DNA of 64,000 nt from Neobacillus piezotolerans (GCF_003362805.1 NZ_QNQT01000001.1:992001-1056000), one strand, 5' to 3'. Positions 15,486 through 24,874 are shown, counted from the first letter of the stretch. Numbers and translations are program-made. The notes: generated by a model from the letters alone, not told the origin.

Positions 15486-15767
15486 TTACTTGTTCTCAAT
15501 CCATTTTTTGAACATAGCCCTTTCATCTTTGTCCCTTAATAGTTTCCTGACATTTTTCCTAGATGAGAAATACTCTTTAAACTGCATATCTTTTTCAAGC
15601 AGATCCTTTAAACGGGGTTTGTTATTCATCAGCTCCTGGAACCAGTATTTTTCATTTACTAGGCCAAGATTCGCTGCACATTTTTCTTCTTTTGACAGAA
15701 ACAGATACTTTATATAACTGAATACATCCTTGATGATGTCAGCGATTGCTTCTTCGTTGGATTTCAT
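15486..15767 (-). CDS. Small cytoplasmic protein of unknown function
   Basis: A 93-residue, highly charged, probably all-helical protein (M-K-S-N-E-E-A-I start, K-W-I-E-N-K end). I do not recognise a family. ATG 15767 is preferred because AGGTGATG lies just upstream. The next in-frame start, at 15815, falls inside the terminator stem of the preceding gene and so cannot be the normal start. It is transcribed in the same direction as the small membrane protein gene but is separated from it by that terminator. Confidence 0.7.
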   Translation of the reverse strand: MKSNEEAIADIIKDVFSYIKYLFLSKEEKCAANLGLVNEKYWFQELMNNKPRLKDLLEKDMQFKEYFSSRKNVRKLLRDKDERAMFKKWIENK

Positions 15768-15793
15768 TTCATCACCTGCAGTTTCCATTTTTC

Positions 15794-15828
15794 CAAAAAA
15801 AGAACCTGAAGGCATTTGTCCAGGTTCT
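15794..15828 (-). terminator. Terminator of the 67-residue membrane protein gene
   Basis: On the minus strand AGAACCTG and CAGGTTCT pair around a 12-nt loop and run into TTTTTTT. Confidence 0.88.
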
Positions 15829-15851
15829 AAATTGCTAGCCTCAAAAGCAAA

Positions 15852-16055
15852 TTATTGCCGCGGAAGATAGGAGTCATCCATCGGGTTTTTTTCATTATTT
15901 TCATCGCGCTTTTTTAAACTTCTAGAGGTTAATAAGTAGTTGAACATGAAACCGATTCCGATGATGGCGCCAATCGAACCGAACACAGTATAGCCAATAA
16001 GGATAAAATAAAGGCCAATGCCAAGGAAAACCAATCCAAATAGAGCATTTTTCAT
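15852..16055 (-). CDS. Small membrane protein
   Basis: A 67-residue protein with two closely spaced membrane helices (about 3-22 and 24-44, rich in Gly and Ile) and a charged tail ending M-D-D-S-Y-L-P-R-Q. Start ATG 16055 with GGAGGTGGCAGG upstream. No family recognised. Single gene with its own terminator. Confidence 0.75.
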   Translation of the reverse strand: MKNALFGLVFLGIGLYFILIGYTVFGSIGAIIGIGFMFNYLLTSRSLKKRDENNEKNPMDDSYLPRQ

Positions 16056-16129
16056 CCTGCCACCTCCACAAAAATACCACTTAAATACATTTTACCATAA
16101 TATGTCTTCCGATATATTGGGAAAGCAAA

Positions 16130-16160
16130 AAGGCAAGCTCAAGGCAGCTTGCCTTTTTTT
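16130..16160 (-). terminator. Terminator of the DUF3231 gene
   Basis: GGCAAGCT and AGCTTGCC flank a 6-nt loop, with T-runs on both strands (TTTTTGC on the minus side, TTTTTTT on the plus side). Confidence 0.85.
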
Positions 16161-16197
16161 GTTTAAGGACAATAAATTAGGATGTGACACGTCCACC

Positions 16198-17247
16198 TTA
16201 ATGAAGTTTGTCCCGGTCAAAAGCTTTAGGAGGGGAGACCATCCATCCCTTATCAATGAGAATATTCGTCGCATCATCTACAAATAAGCCGGTGTTCATT
16301 AGAGAACGCCCATACATTAATGCGATATCCCGTCTCCCGTTCACCGCCAGGGAGTTTCCAAATGATCTTATTTTCATTGAAAACATGTCCACCTTATGGA
16401 AAAGCATGATTTTATCGGAAAAAGGAGGGGAGGCAGATGTCGTAACCAAATGGTCCAGAAATGAAGGAGTCAGCAAATGTTCCTCCTGAAGTTTTTCCAT
16501 ATACCGTTTCACGGACCTATCGGTTATATCCAATCCGCGCTTGAACAGGGCCCTTATCTTTTCGTCCTTCACAGTTTGATAAAAACCAAGGAGCAACGCT
16601 TTGCTTGTCGTGTTGTTTTCAATGTTGTCATAGAGATGCGTAATTTCAAGGGCGTGCAATGGGCGGACATCGCCTACAAACCCGTTTAAATAAGTCTGTT
16701 TGGTAATATGGTCAGAGTATTCGGGCGTTGGAATAATAGGTGGTTTTGCAATAAAATTTTTGTCGATTAATACATTGTTGATCTGTCCTAAAAAGATGGT
16801 GGTGCATTCATGGCAGTAAACAAAAAACTCCCTTATATCCTCTCTCATCATTAACGGAATCGCTACCGCGTAAATGCTTATCCCCGCTTTGGAGGCATAT
16901 TTTAAATAATGCACGTAAAATTGATCTTCGTATAATCGCGGTGCACCTGGATTAACATCTTCCTCCGTAAAACCGATTGGCAGGGGAAAATCCGCTTCGT
17001 TAAAAAACGCCTCAATTCTTTGCAAAAAGTCTTTGCTGAGGGAGAGACCGTTCTCCAAAAGCGTCCGAATATGTTCATCCTCACAATGCTCCAAAAAATA
17101 GCTCAAAATTTGGATAGACATGCTGTTCCCGGTATAGGTAGCCCAAAGCTTGCCCATCTCCACACTGCTCAAAGGCTGCGATTCACTCAATTCTTTTGTA
17201 CTTAAATGAATCGGGCTTATTACATCCATCGGATTTTGTGTATCCAC
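16198..17247 (-). CDS. DUF3231-family protein (two ferritin-like helical bundles)
   Basis: A protein of about 349 residues made of two similar halves (about 20-175 and 190-345), each with L-x-x-x-Y-x-x-N-x-x-x-x-x-x-L-S-Y-F-L-type helices. DUF3231 proteins are common in spore-forming Bacillaceae and look like four-helix bundles; no activity is established. Each half has scattered His and Glu, but I cannot assign a metal site. GTG 17247 has GTAGGGA six bases upstream; TTG 17253 is too close to it and ATG 17229 is the other option. The upstream side faces repeat array B. Confidence 0.82.
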   Translation of the reverse strand: MDTQNPMDVISPIHLSTKELSESQPLSSVEMGKLWATYTGNSMSIQILSYFLEHCEDEHIRTLLENGLSLSKDFLQRIEAFFNEADFPLPIGFTEEDVNPGAPRLYEDQFYVHYLKYASKAGISIYAVAIPLMMREDIREFFVYCHECTTIFLGQINNVLIDKNFIAKPPIIPTPEYSDHITKQTYLNGFVGDVRPLHALEITHLYDNIENNTTSKALLLGFYQTVKDEKIRALFKRGLDITDRSVKRYMEKLQEEHLLTPSFLDHLVTTSASPPFSDKIMLFHKVDMFSMKIRSFGNSLAVNGRRDIALMYGRSLMNTGLFVDDATNILIDKGWMVSPPKAFDRDKLH

Positions 17248-17340
17248 CAGCAATCCCTACTCTCGCTTTTTTCTTATGATTTGCCAATTCAAGCAACATA
17301 ATTCAATAGCGGGTTGAAGCGCGGATCACTTACCTTATAT

Positions 17341-18054
17341 TTCTGACAGCAAAGCGTCAAAACCCCAATGCGTTGTCAGAATCCCCTCTGATTTCTGACA
17401 GCGAAGCGCGAAAATCCCGGCTGGTTGTCAGAATACCTCCTGATTTCTGACAGCAAAGCGCGAAAATCCCGGCTGGTTGTCAGAATCCCCTCTGATTTCT
17501 GACAGAGAAGCGCGAAAACTCCCGTTGGTTGTCAGAATCCCCTCTGATTTCTGACAGGTAAGCGCGAAAATCCCGGTTGGTTGTCAGAATCCCCTCTGAA
17601 TTCTGACAGGTAAGCGCGAAAATCCCGGTTGGTTGTCAGAATCCCCTCTGATTTCTGACAGGTAAGCGCGAAAATCTCGGTTGGTTGTCAGAATCCCCTC
17701 TGATTTCTGACAGGTAAGCGCGAAAATCCCGGTTGGTTGTCAGAATCCCCTCTGGATTTCTGACAGCGAAGCGCGAAAATCCCGGCTGGTTGTCAGAATC
17801 CCCTCTGATTTCTGACAGAGAAGCGCGAAAACTCCGGTTGGTTGTCAGAATCCCCTCTGATTTCTGACAGCGAAGCGGGAAAACCCCGGTTGATTGTCAG
17901 AATCCCCTCTGATTTCTGACTAGCGAAGTGTGAAAATCTCGGTTGGTTGTCAGAATCCCCTCTGATTTCTGACAGGTAAGCGCGAAAATCCCGGTTGGTT
18001 GTCAGAAGCCCCCCTGATTTCTGACAGTAAAGCGCAAAAACCACAATTCGTTGT
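17341..18054. repeat. 52-bp tandem repeat array B (14 units)
   Basis: TTCTGACA starts at 17341, 17393, 17445, 17497, 17549, 17601, 17653, 17705, 17758, 17810, 17862, 17914, 17967 and 18019. The step is 52 bp except for two single-base insertions. Each unit is TTCTGACA, a 25-nt spacer beginning GCRAAGCG or GGTAAGCG and containing AAAATCCCGG, then TGTCAGAA and an 11-nt linker TCCCCTCTGAT. Read from TGTCAGAA it is the same plan as array A: 8-bp arm, 11-nt loop, 8-bp arm, 25-nt spacer. It fills the region between two divergent genes (DUF3231 and TraX). Confidence 0.95.
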
Positions 18055-18226
18055 CACAATAAACCAATTGAAAAAACGATAATCAAATCCAATCTAACAG
18101 GTGAATGAGCCTGGAAAAACGCCATGCTCTTTTTTTGTCGAAAAAAGAAGTTTAATGTCCTTGTTTTAAAGGAATAGTAAGTGTTAGGGTTTCGGAAATC
18201 AATATAGCAAGATGGGAGTGTACAGG

Positions 18227-18964
18227 TTGGAAGTCAATAACACAGGGACATTGAGATCAGGTGCGATTAGTATTGGAGCTTTGGATGCAAATGCCATCAA
18301 GGTTATTGCGATAATCGCCATGATCGTTGACCATACGGCTATATGGCTGGTTGAGAGAGGGACAACACTGGACATCGTTATACATACATTTGGAAGACTC
18401 GCAGCACCAATTATGTGTTATTTAATCGCTGAAGGATTTCATTATACGTCAAATCTAAAAAAGTATAAGAAACGCTTGTTTATTTTTGCGCTCATTTCAC
18501 ATTTCCCCTTTGTGCTCTATTTTGGGCTGGAATGGTGGCAGGGGACAAGTGTCATCTGGTCATTGCTGATGGGGCTCGTTGCCTTGGGGATCAGCAAACG
18601 AGACGATATTCCCCTTGGCTTAAAAGGGGTTTTGGTCTGCATATGCTGTCTGCTCGCCTATACAGCCGACTGGAATTATATCGCTGTATTGTGGGTAATG
18701 TTCTTCGGCATATTCAGAGGGAATTTCAGGATGCAAATGACGAGTTACGCAACGATTGGGACAGTTTTCTATATTATCCCTGGCATCGTTTCCATGGGGT
18801 TTGACTCGATATTCCGCTTTGGAATTTTATTAGTCATTCCTTTATTGGCCATATACAATGGGGAGCGGGGCAAAAAATCGAACCTGATAAAATGGGGATT
18901 TTACATTTTTTACCCGGCACACCTACTTATCCTGTATCTATTTAGACATATTATTTTTGGGTAG
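18227..18964 (+). CDS. TraX-family membrane protein
   Basis: A 245-residue polytopic protein with about eight membrane helices. The family opening L-D-A-N-A-I-K-V-I-A-I-I-A-M-I-V-D-H and the G-R-L-A-A-P-I-M segment are clear. TraX was first described as the F-pilin acetylase and belongs with acyltransferase-3-like membrane enzymes, but chromosomal Bacillus copies have no known substrate. TTG 18227 was chosen because GGGAG lies eight bases before it; ATG 18212 overlaps that site and has no ribosome site of its own. Six bases separate its stop from the region leading to the next gene, so the two may form an operon. Confidence 0.85.
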   Translation: MEVNNTGTLRSGAISIGALDANAIKVIAIIAMIVDHTAIWLVERGTTLDIVIHTFGRLAAPIMCYLIAEGFHYTSNLKKYKKRLFIFALISHFPFVLYFGLEWWQGTSVIWSLLMGLVALGISKRDDIPLGLKGVLVCICCLLAYTADWNYIAVLWVMFFGIFRGNFRMQMTSYATIGTVFYIIPGIVSMGFDSIFRFGILLVIPLLAIYNGERGKKSNLIKWGFYIFYPAHLLILYLFRHIIFG

Positions 18965-18985
18965 CAAAAATTGAGGAGAAGGTTG

Positions 18986-20161
18986 ATGTTTAATTGCAAA
19001 TATAAGTTTCTGCCTGCGTTATTGATGGCAATCATCCTTGTCCTCGCAGCCTGCGCTACTGGAACGGACGAAGAACGCTCCGGAAACGATCGACAAACAC
19101 CGCCGGCTGCAGCGGATCAGGAAACCAATTCTAATACATTAAAAAAGAAACCAGCTGAAAAACAAGACATGGTAAGAAGACCTTATCAAGGTGAGCTGGA
19201 ACTCCCCGTCAATGGTGCAACGGGCTATACATCTGTAGCACTGGAATTAAAGGCTGAGGCAAATCCCGAGGCAAAGACAATAGAAACTATTCAGGCTGGA
19301 ACAGCTTTTGATATCATAAAGGAAGAAGGGGATTGGTGGTTTATACAACGTGGGCATACATCTGGCTGGCTGCCGCATCAATATTGTTTTATCAATCTTC
19401 CCGATGTCATTCCTTCGATTGTTTATGACAACACGAATACGTATTCTTCAAAATTTGTCTCATCAGGCAAAGCCATACCCACGATTACCAACCAGGCTTT
19501 ATATCCTGGGAAGACATTTAACGAGCGGCTTGGAAAAGAAGAATACATTATGCCTGTTCTTTATACGATGTCGAAAAAAATCTACAATGCTCAGCAGCAT
19601 GCTCTGAAAGAAGGGGACTCCCTAAAAATATATGAAGCGTTCAGGCCACTTACAGTTCAAATGGCAGTTGTCAACAACCTGAGTGCTTTAGCAAAAAAAG
19701 ACCCGGACGTAATGGCGGGAATCAATACACCGCCATGGGACATCACCTGGTTCATCACAAACGGTGTATCAAATCATCAAAAGGGCTATGCCATCGATGT
19801 AAGTTTAGTGAAAGTAAATGAGAAAAAAGAGGTGCCAATCGGCGAATACACTGTTTTAATGATTACCGATTATACGGAGTATGAGATGCCGACGCCGATT
19901 CATGAATTGAGCGGGGCATCGGCGACCTTTACCGCTCCAGTCCCATCGAGGTCAGAAACAGCATGGAAGAATGCGACTTATGCCGATTCCATGAATGAGG
20001 CTGCCGGGAAATTACAAACGTATTGCACAACCGCCGGGCTCAGCCCGCTGGCATCGGAATGGTGGCACTTTAACGATCTTGAGGCAATGAATGAAATAGC
20101 CGACAATCCCGGAGAAGGGAAGTTTGTTTTAAACGAAATTTATAGCACGAGCCGGGATTAA
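18986..20161 (+). CDS. M15-family D-Ala-D-Ala peptidase lipoprotein with SH3 domain
   Basis: A 391-residue lipoprotein. Signal peptide with lipobox L-A-A-C (C23), a Thr/Asn/Lys-rich linker to about 65, a bacterial SH3-like domain (about 75-128, ending in G-W-L-P), then an M15 peptidase domain. The zinc and catalytic motifs are S-N-H-Q-K-G-Y-A-I-D (S-x-H-x7-D form) and E-W-W-H. This is the VanX/VanY-type fold that cuts D-Ala-D-Ala in cell-wall precursors or peptidoglycan. ATG 18986 follows AGGAGAAGG. It lies just after the TraX gene and ends at a strong terminator. A resistance role is not implied. Confidence 0.87.
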   Translation: MFNCKYKFLPALLMAIILVLAACATGTDEERSGNDRQTPPAAADQETNSNTLKKKPAEKQDMVRRPYQGELELPVNGATGYTSVALELKAEANPEAKTIETIQAGTAFDIIKEEGDWWFIQRGHTSGWLPHQYCFINLPDVIPSIVYDNTNTYSSKFVSSGKAIPTITNQALYPGKTFNERLGKEEYIMPVLYTMSKKIYNAQQHALKEGDSLKIYEAFRPLTVQMAVVNNLSALAKKDPDVMAGINTPPWDITWFITNGVSNHQKGYAIDVSLVKVNEKKEVPIGEYTVLMITDYTEYEMPTPIHELSGASATFTAPVPSRSETAWKNATYADSMNEAAGKLQTYCTTAGLSPLASEWWHFNDLEAMNEIADNPGEGKFVLNEIYSTSRD

Positions 20162-20191
20162 TTGTTTTCAAAACTATAAAAAACCGAATCA

Positions 20192-20230
20192 AACAGTGGG
20201 AACATTTGTGTCCCACTGTTTGTTTTTTGT
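20192..20230 (+). terminator. Terminator of the M15 peptidase gene
   Basis: AACAGTGGGA and TCCCACTGTT form a 10-bp stem, followed by TGTTTTTTG. Confidence 0.9.
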
Positions 20231-20321
20231 TGAGGCTTGCGATAAGGCCAGGAATTAAAGTTAGTTCAAATATGGACTAAAAAAAGCGATTTAATGGAAG
20301 ATGTGGGCTGACGGTCAAATA

Positions 20322-20347
20322 AAAGACCCTCCCAAAGGGGGGCCTCC
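20322..20347 (-). terminator. Terminator of the second RsbR gene
   Basis: On the minus strand GGCCCCCC and GGGAGGGTC form a GC-rich stem around TTT, followed by TTTTATTTG. Confidence 0.75.
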
Positions 20348-20352
20348 AAAAA

Positions 20353-21144
20353 TTATTTCTGTATTTTCATTCGTTTCATGGCATACATCAGCCCGCTGTT
20401 CAGCGACCCGAATGTCTTAATCTCTTTTAAATGGATGCCCAGGCCAATGATGGTTTGGGCAATTTCCGGCCTCATGCCCACGATTATGCACTCTGTTCCA
20501 ACCAATCCCGCTGCCCGGGTGGAACTGACGAGTGACTGGGCAACAAAGGTATCGATCGTGGGAACCCCGCTTACATCCAAAAAAGCAATTTCCGCCTTAT
20601 GCCTTTCAATCCCCTCAAGAAGGCTTTCCATGATCGTAATCGCCCGGACTTCGTTGATGCTCCCGACAAGAGGCATAACAATGATGTTGTCAAAAAGCTG
20701 GATTGCCGGCGCCGATAACTCCTGGATCGTTTGCCGCTGCTGGGTAAGGGCGTTTTCCCAATTGTTTGAGCAATCGTTAACAACCTGGGAAATGATCGGA
20801 TCGAACCAGCGGTCGATTTCATAATAAACCTGAAGAACTTCTTCTTTTGTCAAATCTTCACCCAGCAGTGTTGATAACGCGATCCTCCGAAAAACCTGAA
20901 ATCCATACGTCAAAAAATTTAACGACCCATTTAAATCCATCAATTTTTTATAGAAAGCATTAAGGTCTGAGGAGGAATCGGTGTCCATATTTTTAATGCA
21001 TTCAAAAATAATATCAAACAGCTCATTTGCCAAAATTCCCTGCGTGTACTCGACCTCTGCCAGGGCCTGATGCAATTCAATTGTCCAATTTGCCAAAAGC
21101 TCACTGCGATTCTCATTTAAAATCTCAATAATTCTAGTCCGCAT
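20353..21144 (-). CDS. RsbR-family stressosome protein
   Basis: A 263-residue protein with an N-terminal helical signal-input domain (about 1-135) and a C-terminal STAS domain (about 145-258). The STAS domain keeps the canonical F-L-D-V-S-G-V-P-T-I-D-T sequence with T199 at the RsbT phosphorylation position and the second E-L-S-A-P site near 142. RsbR paralogues assemble with RsbS into the stressosome. This one is intact, unlike the paralogue at 3075-3896. Start ATG 21144 with AGGTAG upstream. Monocistronic. Confidence 0.88.
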   Translation of the reverse strand: MRTRIIEILNENRSELLANWTIELHQALAEVEYTQGILANELFDIIFECIKNMDTDSSSDLNAFYKKLMDLNGSLNFLTYGFQVFRRIALSTLLGEDLTKEEVLQVYYEIDRWFDPIISQVVNDCSNNWENALTQQRQTIQELSAPAIQLFDNIIVMPLVGSINEVRAITIMESLLEGIERHKAEIAFLDVSGVPTIDTFVAQSLVSSTRAAGLVGTECIIVGMRPEIAQTIIGLGIHLKEIKTFGSLNSGLMYAMKRMKIQK

Positions 21145-21310
21145 TATCTACCTGCCCCAAAATTGTTTTTTCATTCCAGAGATTTTTACCCGTTTTTATT
21201 TTCAGGTAATCATTTTTCAAAAGAATAAACTGAAAAAAAGCTCAGAAGTCCTGGACTGACCTTGCCAATTCACTAAATGACAATCGAAAAAGTTATGTTC
21301 CCGCTAAAAA

Positions 21311-21341
21311 AACTGAAGGGGCCAGTCCGCAGACGGTCCCC
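21311..21341 (-). terminator. Terminator of the 6-helix membrane protein gene
   Basis: On the minus strand GGGGACC and GGCCCC pair with one bulge, followed after TTCAG by seven T. Moderate quality. Confidence 0.6.
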
Positions 21342-21361
21342 TCATAAAATAGATTAATTTT

Positions 21362-22012
21362 TTAAAGGTCAGGAGAATGGGACGGGGCTGATTGCTTTTT
21401 CAAAGTATCGGTGATTAACCGAATGCCAAAAAGGGTGAAAACGACGTACAGATAAGCCGGAAAATTAAAGAATCCGAAGAGAGGGGCGATAATGAAAACG
21501 GGAACGAGAAGTGCCAGCATGAGCGGCAACCAACCTGGATACGTTTTTGCTTTCCAGAAAGCAACCGCTGACCAAAGCGGCCCAATCAGGCTCAGCAGCA
21601 ATAGAAAGTTTAAAAAGCCAAATGGCTCCTGATCGTAAATCGTCGTAACGGCTTGGAAAATTTCCTTTTCACCGTTCACATCCGCAAGGACATAAGGATA
21701 CGCGGCAAGCCTAATGACCGGCTGAATCAGGTCCACAACGAGCAAACCAATAAACATAAGAGGGTATCCTGCCCATCCCCAAAGGGATAATTTTTCGGAT
21801 TGCTTAATAAAAATCGCAGCCATGCAAAGCAATACGACCGGCACCCCGATAATCAACAACGTATCGGAGTGCAGCGACTCTGAAATAAAAACGGCAATCC
21901 CATTATTGGAAACTGGGGGTTGCGGCTTCAACAAGTGACCAATTACAGCTGCGATCGACCCCAGCACCATAAATGCGCCGCTCACCCGGAAAAAAAGATT
22001 AGAAAACTTCAT
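21362..22012 (-). CDS. Integral membrane protein of unknown function
   Basis: A 216-residue protein with about six membrane helices (roughly 8-27, 50-68, 75-95, 130-150, 158-182, 185-205). I recognise no family motif. ATG 22012 follows GGGAG by ten bases; a TTG nine bases earlier would sit on top of that site. It stands between an RsbR gene and a two-component pair in the same direction and may belong with the latter, though about 180 bp separate them. Confidence 0.75.
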   Translation of the reverse strand: MKFSNLFFRVSGAFMVLGSIAAVIGHLLKPQPPVSNNGIAVFISESLHSDTLLIIGVPVVLLCMAAIFIKQSEKLSLWGWAGYPLMFIGLLVVDLIQPVIRLAAYPYVLADVNGEKEIFQAVTTIYDQEPFGFLNFLLLLSLIGPLWSAVAFWKAKTYPGWLPLMLALLVPVFIIAPLFGFFNFPAYLYVVFTLFGIRLITDTLKKQSAPSHSPDL

Positions 22013-22188
22013 TTCTCTCAATCTCCCTTTAATGATAATTTAAAATACCGGAGGGGAAGAATAAGTTCAAAGGACATCCGGTATTCTATAATTCAAAATT
22101 ATCACCGGGAATTACCCGCTGTCATGGGAGCCATTACCCGAACCGGTCGGGAACTTTCCGGGAACACCATGGGACAATCCAGCAATCG

Positions 22189-22833
22189 TTAAAACTTTTT
22201 CCCCATTCCCTCATTTTTTGCCTGCTCAATCGCCTCAGCGCGGTTTGCCACCTGAAGTTTGTTGTAAATATTGGAGAGGTGATTTCGGACGGTTTTTAAG
22301 GCAATGCCTAAATTCCTTGCTATTTCGGGATTATCCCTGCCGTCCACAATCAATTCCAAAATGTGCCGTTCCCGTCCCGTTAAATCCGGGAAAAGAACGG
22401 TTTCCTTTAATTGCCCAGTCCTGAAATACGATAACAGCCTAATGGCGATTTGCGGGCTGAAGATTGATTCTCCATTGGATACCGCGCTGATTGCCCGCAA
22501 TGTTTCTGTTCGGTTCGCTCCTTTCAATAAATATCCGCGTGCTCCAGCCTTTAGTGCGGCAAATACCAGGTCGTTGTCATCAAACATCGTCAACACGAGG
22601 ATTCCGATTTCCGGCTTTTGGCGGGCAATTGATTGAATCGCCTCAATCCCGTTTAAAACCGGCAAATTCAAATCCATTAAAATGACATCCGGATTTAGCC
22701 TGAAAGCCAAATCAATCGCTTCTTTCCCGTTTGTGGCTTCACCTATTAACTCAGCTTCATCTGTGGATTGGAGCAATGTTGCAATTCCTTCGCGAAACAA
22801 TGGATGGTCGTCCACAACCAATACCCTAATCAT
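22189..22833 (-). CDS. NarL/LuxR-family response regulator
   Basis: A 214-residue regulator. Receiver domain: D8-D9 acidic pair, D54 in V-I-L-M-D-L-N-L-P, K104 in Y-L-L-K-G. C-terminal LuxR-type HTH (about 148-205) with L-T-G-R-E-R-H-I-L and K-T-V-R-N-H-L-S-N-I-Y. ATG 22833 follows GAGGTGG by eight bases and overlaps the kinase stop by 8 bp. The same overlap is seen in the first two-component pair in this window. It should be phosphorylated by the kinase upstream. Confidence 0.92.
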   Translation of the reverse strand: MIRVLVVDDHPLFREGIATLLQSTDEAELIGEATNGKEAIDLAFRLNPDVILMDLNLPVLNGIEAIQSIARQKPEIGILVLTMFDDNDLVFAALKAGARGYLLKGANRTETLRAISAVSNGESIFSPQIAIRLLSYFRTGQLKETVLFPDLTGRERHILELIVDGRDNPEIARNLGIALKTVRNHLSNIYNKLQVANRAEAIEQAKNEGMGKKF

Positions 22834-24874
22834 CAAATCCACCTCTATTGATTGGTATTTTTGCCAAGACGGCTAAGCCGCCATCGGCACTATTTTCAAT
22901 CATTGTTGTCCCTCCTAATTCTTCCGCCCGTTCATTCATTGAGTGCAAACCTACGCCTCTTTTAACCTGCTTAGGCATTCCTTTGCCGTTATCAACAATA
23001 GTTAAGTGCAAACTCCCATTTTTCTCTAAAATGGTAATGGCGCACTGGTTTGCAGAAGAATGGCGGACCACATTCGTAACTGCTTCCTGGGCAATTCGAT
23101 ACACGGCTGTTTCAGCGGCGGCTGGCAAGGCGGGCAGGGGATCAGGAGTGGCCAGAACAGAAAAGTTAATCCCGGTCTGGCTATAGTGGCTGCACATTTC
23201 CCTAATTGCGGCCAAAAGGCCCAATTCATCAAGGACAGGCGGCCTAAGTGAGTACACGAGGATCCTGATTTCTTCAATCAGCAGCTTTAATTGGTTACCG
23301 GTATCATGGATAATCTGGGATGCGCTTTCCGGTTTTGAAATGATAAAGGATTCTGCTACATCCAATTTCATCTTGATGCTCGCCAAACTCGGCCCCAGCC
23401 CATCATGCAAATCCCTTCGCAATCTCCGCCGTTCTTCTTCCCGGGCGAGGACAAGCTTGCTGCGCGACCTCTGCAAATCTTTATGCAAGAGGATGGATTG
23501 GGCAACGATACCAACCTGCTGGGCCAGGCCTTCCAGAAGTTCTATATCCCGTTGCCGGAACGGTTCATTTGTATCCCGGCTTGAGAGTAGTAATGAACCG
23601 AGCTTGTTTCCCTGATAAAAAAAGGGGATTTCCGTGTACGCATTATTCGGGGTGCCGATTGATGCTGCAATGTACGGCTCTTCTTTTCCAATCAGGCGAA
23701 TCGCCACATACGGGATTTTCAATGTTTTCGTCAATGTAGAGACAACCAGGGGAAGGACATTTTCCAGGCTGCCTGCCGCGGTTAGCGTGGAACTTAACTT
23801 TTTAAGGATGGACAGGGGATTGTCCCGTTCACCAAATATAAGTCGGTTCACAAGCGATTGGAGTTTTTCCTTTACCGGCTGAAAACCAATCGCAATCATA
23901 CCAGCGGTTATTAAGGAGGAGATCATTTTTTCCTCTTCGACGATATATCTGCTCAAAACACTGATACTTATACTGTAAAAAAGGACAACGAGTAAACTGA
24001 GGATTCCATAAAGAACGGTTCTATGGATGATAAAGTTAATATCCCAGAGCCGGTACTTAAAAATGGCAAAACCGATAGAAAGGGGAATCAGCATTTCACT
24101 CAAGGCAAAAACCACTTCCGTCGCAATTTTTAAAGAGATGTTAAGCGGGCCTACAAAATTTAAAAGCAATAACGCTATAACGTACATAATAATGCTGTAT
24201 AAATACCATTTCATCTGCTGCCGTACAATGGAATCAGCCTTTTTCCTGTAACGATAAATTTGTGAAAAAATCAGCCCAACGTGAAAGCTGATCCAGCAAA
24301 ACGCCCCAAGCCAAATTGGCCATTTCTCGACATCCAAAACGCTTCCTTTAAAATAAACCGAAAAGATGCCGACCAAAATCCAAAATAGGGCGATAAAAAC
24401 AGTCCATTTAGGGACAAACTTTCCATCGGGGAGTACATAGAATAAGACAAGGTAGGTTGCGCCGAAATTGCTAATAAAATGGTACATGATGAAATGGGCA
24501 GGATGGTCGTTCAGAAAGTTGTAGGAAAGGCCGAATCCAAGTGAAAGGAAAACAAGGGAAACGTAGAGGTTGAACAATGGTTGTTCTTTACGGAATAGCA
24601 AAAGGGATGAAACGCCGAAATAAACGAGAACATTCACGATTTCGAGGAATACTTTAAACCCGGCATATGAATCCAGGGATAATCCCAATTGGCTCAGCTG
24701 TCCGGCTTCATCCCCGGTTAGCTGGCCGGTTTCAAGGCAGTCCGAGGGATTTTCGCATATGGAACTATACGTTTCGAGCCGAACGGGAAAATCAAGAATA
24801 AAGAAGTAAATTGCAAAACAAGCGGTTACGAGCCATACTACGCGGACGAGCCAGAGTGTTTTTGTACTTTTCAT
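22826..24874 (-). CDS. Large membrane histidine kinase with GAF domain
   Basis: A 682-residue sensor kinase. The N-terminal half (1-335) has an extracellular loop (about 31-72, with two Cys) and about eight to ten membrane helices, resembling the ComP-like layout. A GAF domain (about 355-465) is followed by a HisKA_3 helix with H490 in R-R-D-L-H-D-G-L-G-P and a HATPase domain with V-T-N-V-V-R-H-S and D-N-G-K-G-M. Start ATG 24874. The long membrane part and external Cys-containing loop suggest it senses something at the membrane surface; the signal is unknown. Confidence 0.9.
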   Translation of the reverse strand: MKSTKTLWLVRVVWLVTACFAIYFFILDFPVRLETYSSICENPSDCLETGQLTGDEAGQLSQLGLSLDSYAGFKVFLEIVNVLVYFGVSSLLLFRKEQPLFNLYVSLVFLSLGFGLSYNFLNDHPAHFIMYHFISNFGATYLVLFYVLPDGKFVPKWTVFIALFWILVGIFSVYFKGSVLDVEKWPIWLGAFCWISFHVGLIFSQIYRYRKKADSIVRQQMKWYLYSIIMYVIALLLLNFVGPLNISLKIATEVVFALSEMLIPLSIGFAIFKYRLWDINFIIHRTVLYGILSLLVVLFYSISISVLSRYIVEEEKMISSLITAGMIAIGFQPVKEKLQSLVNRLIFGERDNPLSILKKLSSTLTAAGSLENVLPLVVSTLTKTLKIPYVAIRLIGKEEPYIAASIGTPNNAYTEIPFFYQGNKLGSLLLSSRDTNEPFRQRDIELLEGLAQQVGIVAQSILLHKDLQRSRSKLVLAREEERRRLRRDLHDGLGPSLASIKMKLDVAESFIISKPESASQIIHDTGNQLKLLIEEIRILVYSLRPPVLDELGLLAAIREMCSHYSQTGINFSVLATPDPLPALPAAAETAVYRIAQEAVTNVVRHSSANQCAITILEKNGSLHLTIVDNGKGMPKQVKRGVGLHSMNERAEELGGTTMIENSADGGLAVLAKIPINRGGFDD

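Noticed and set aside
17341-18054. Array B (and A) as a CRISPR array
   Set aside because: The spacers are nearly the same in each unit, units are 52 bp with internal inverted repeats, and there are no cas genes.
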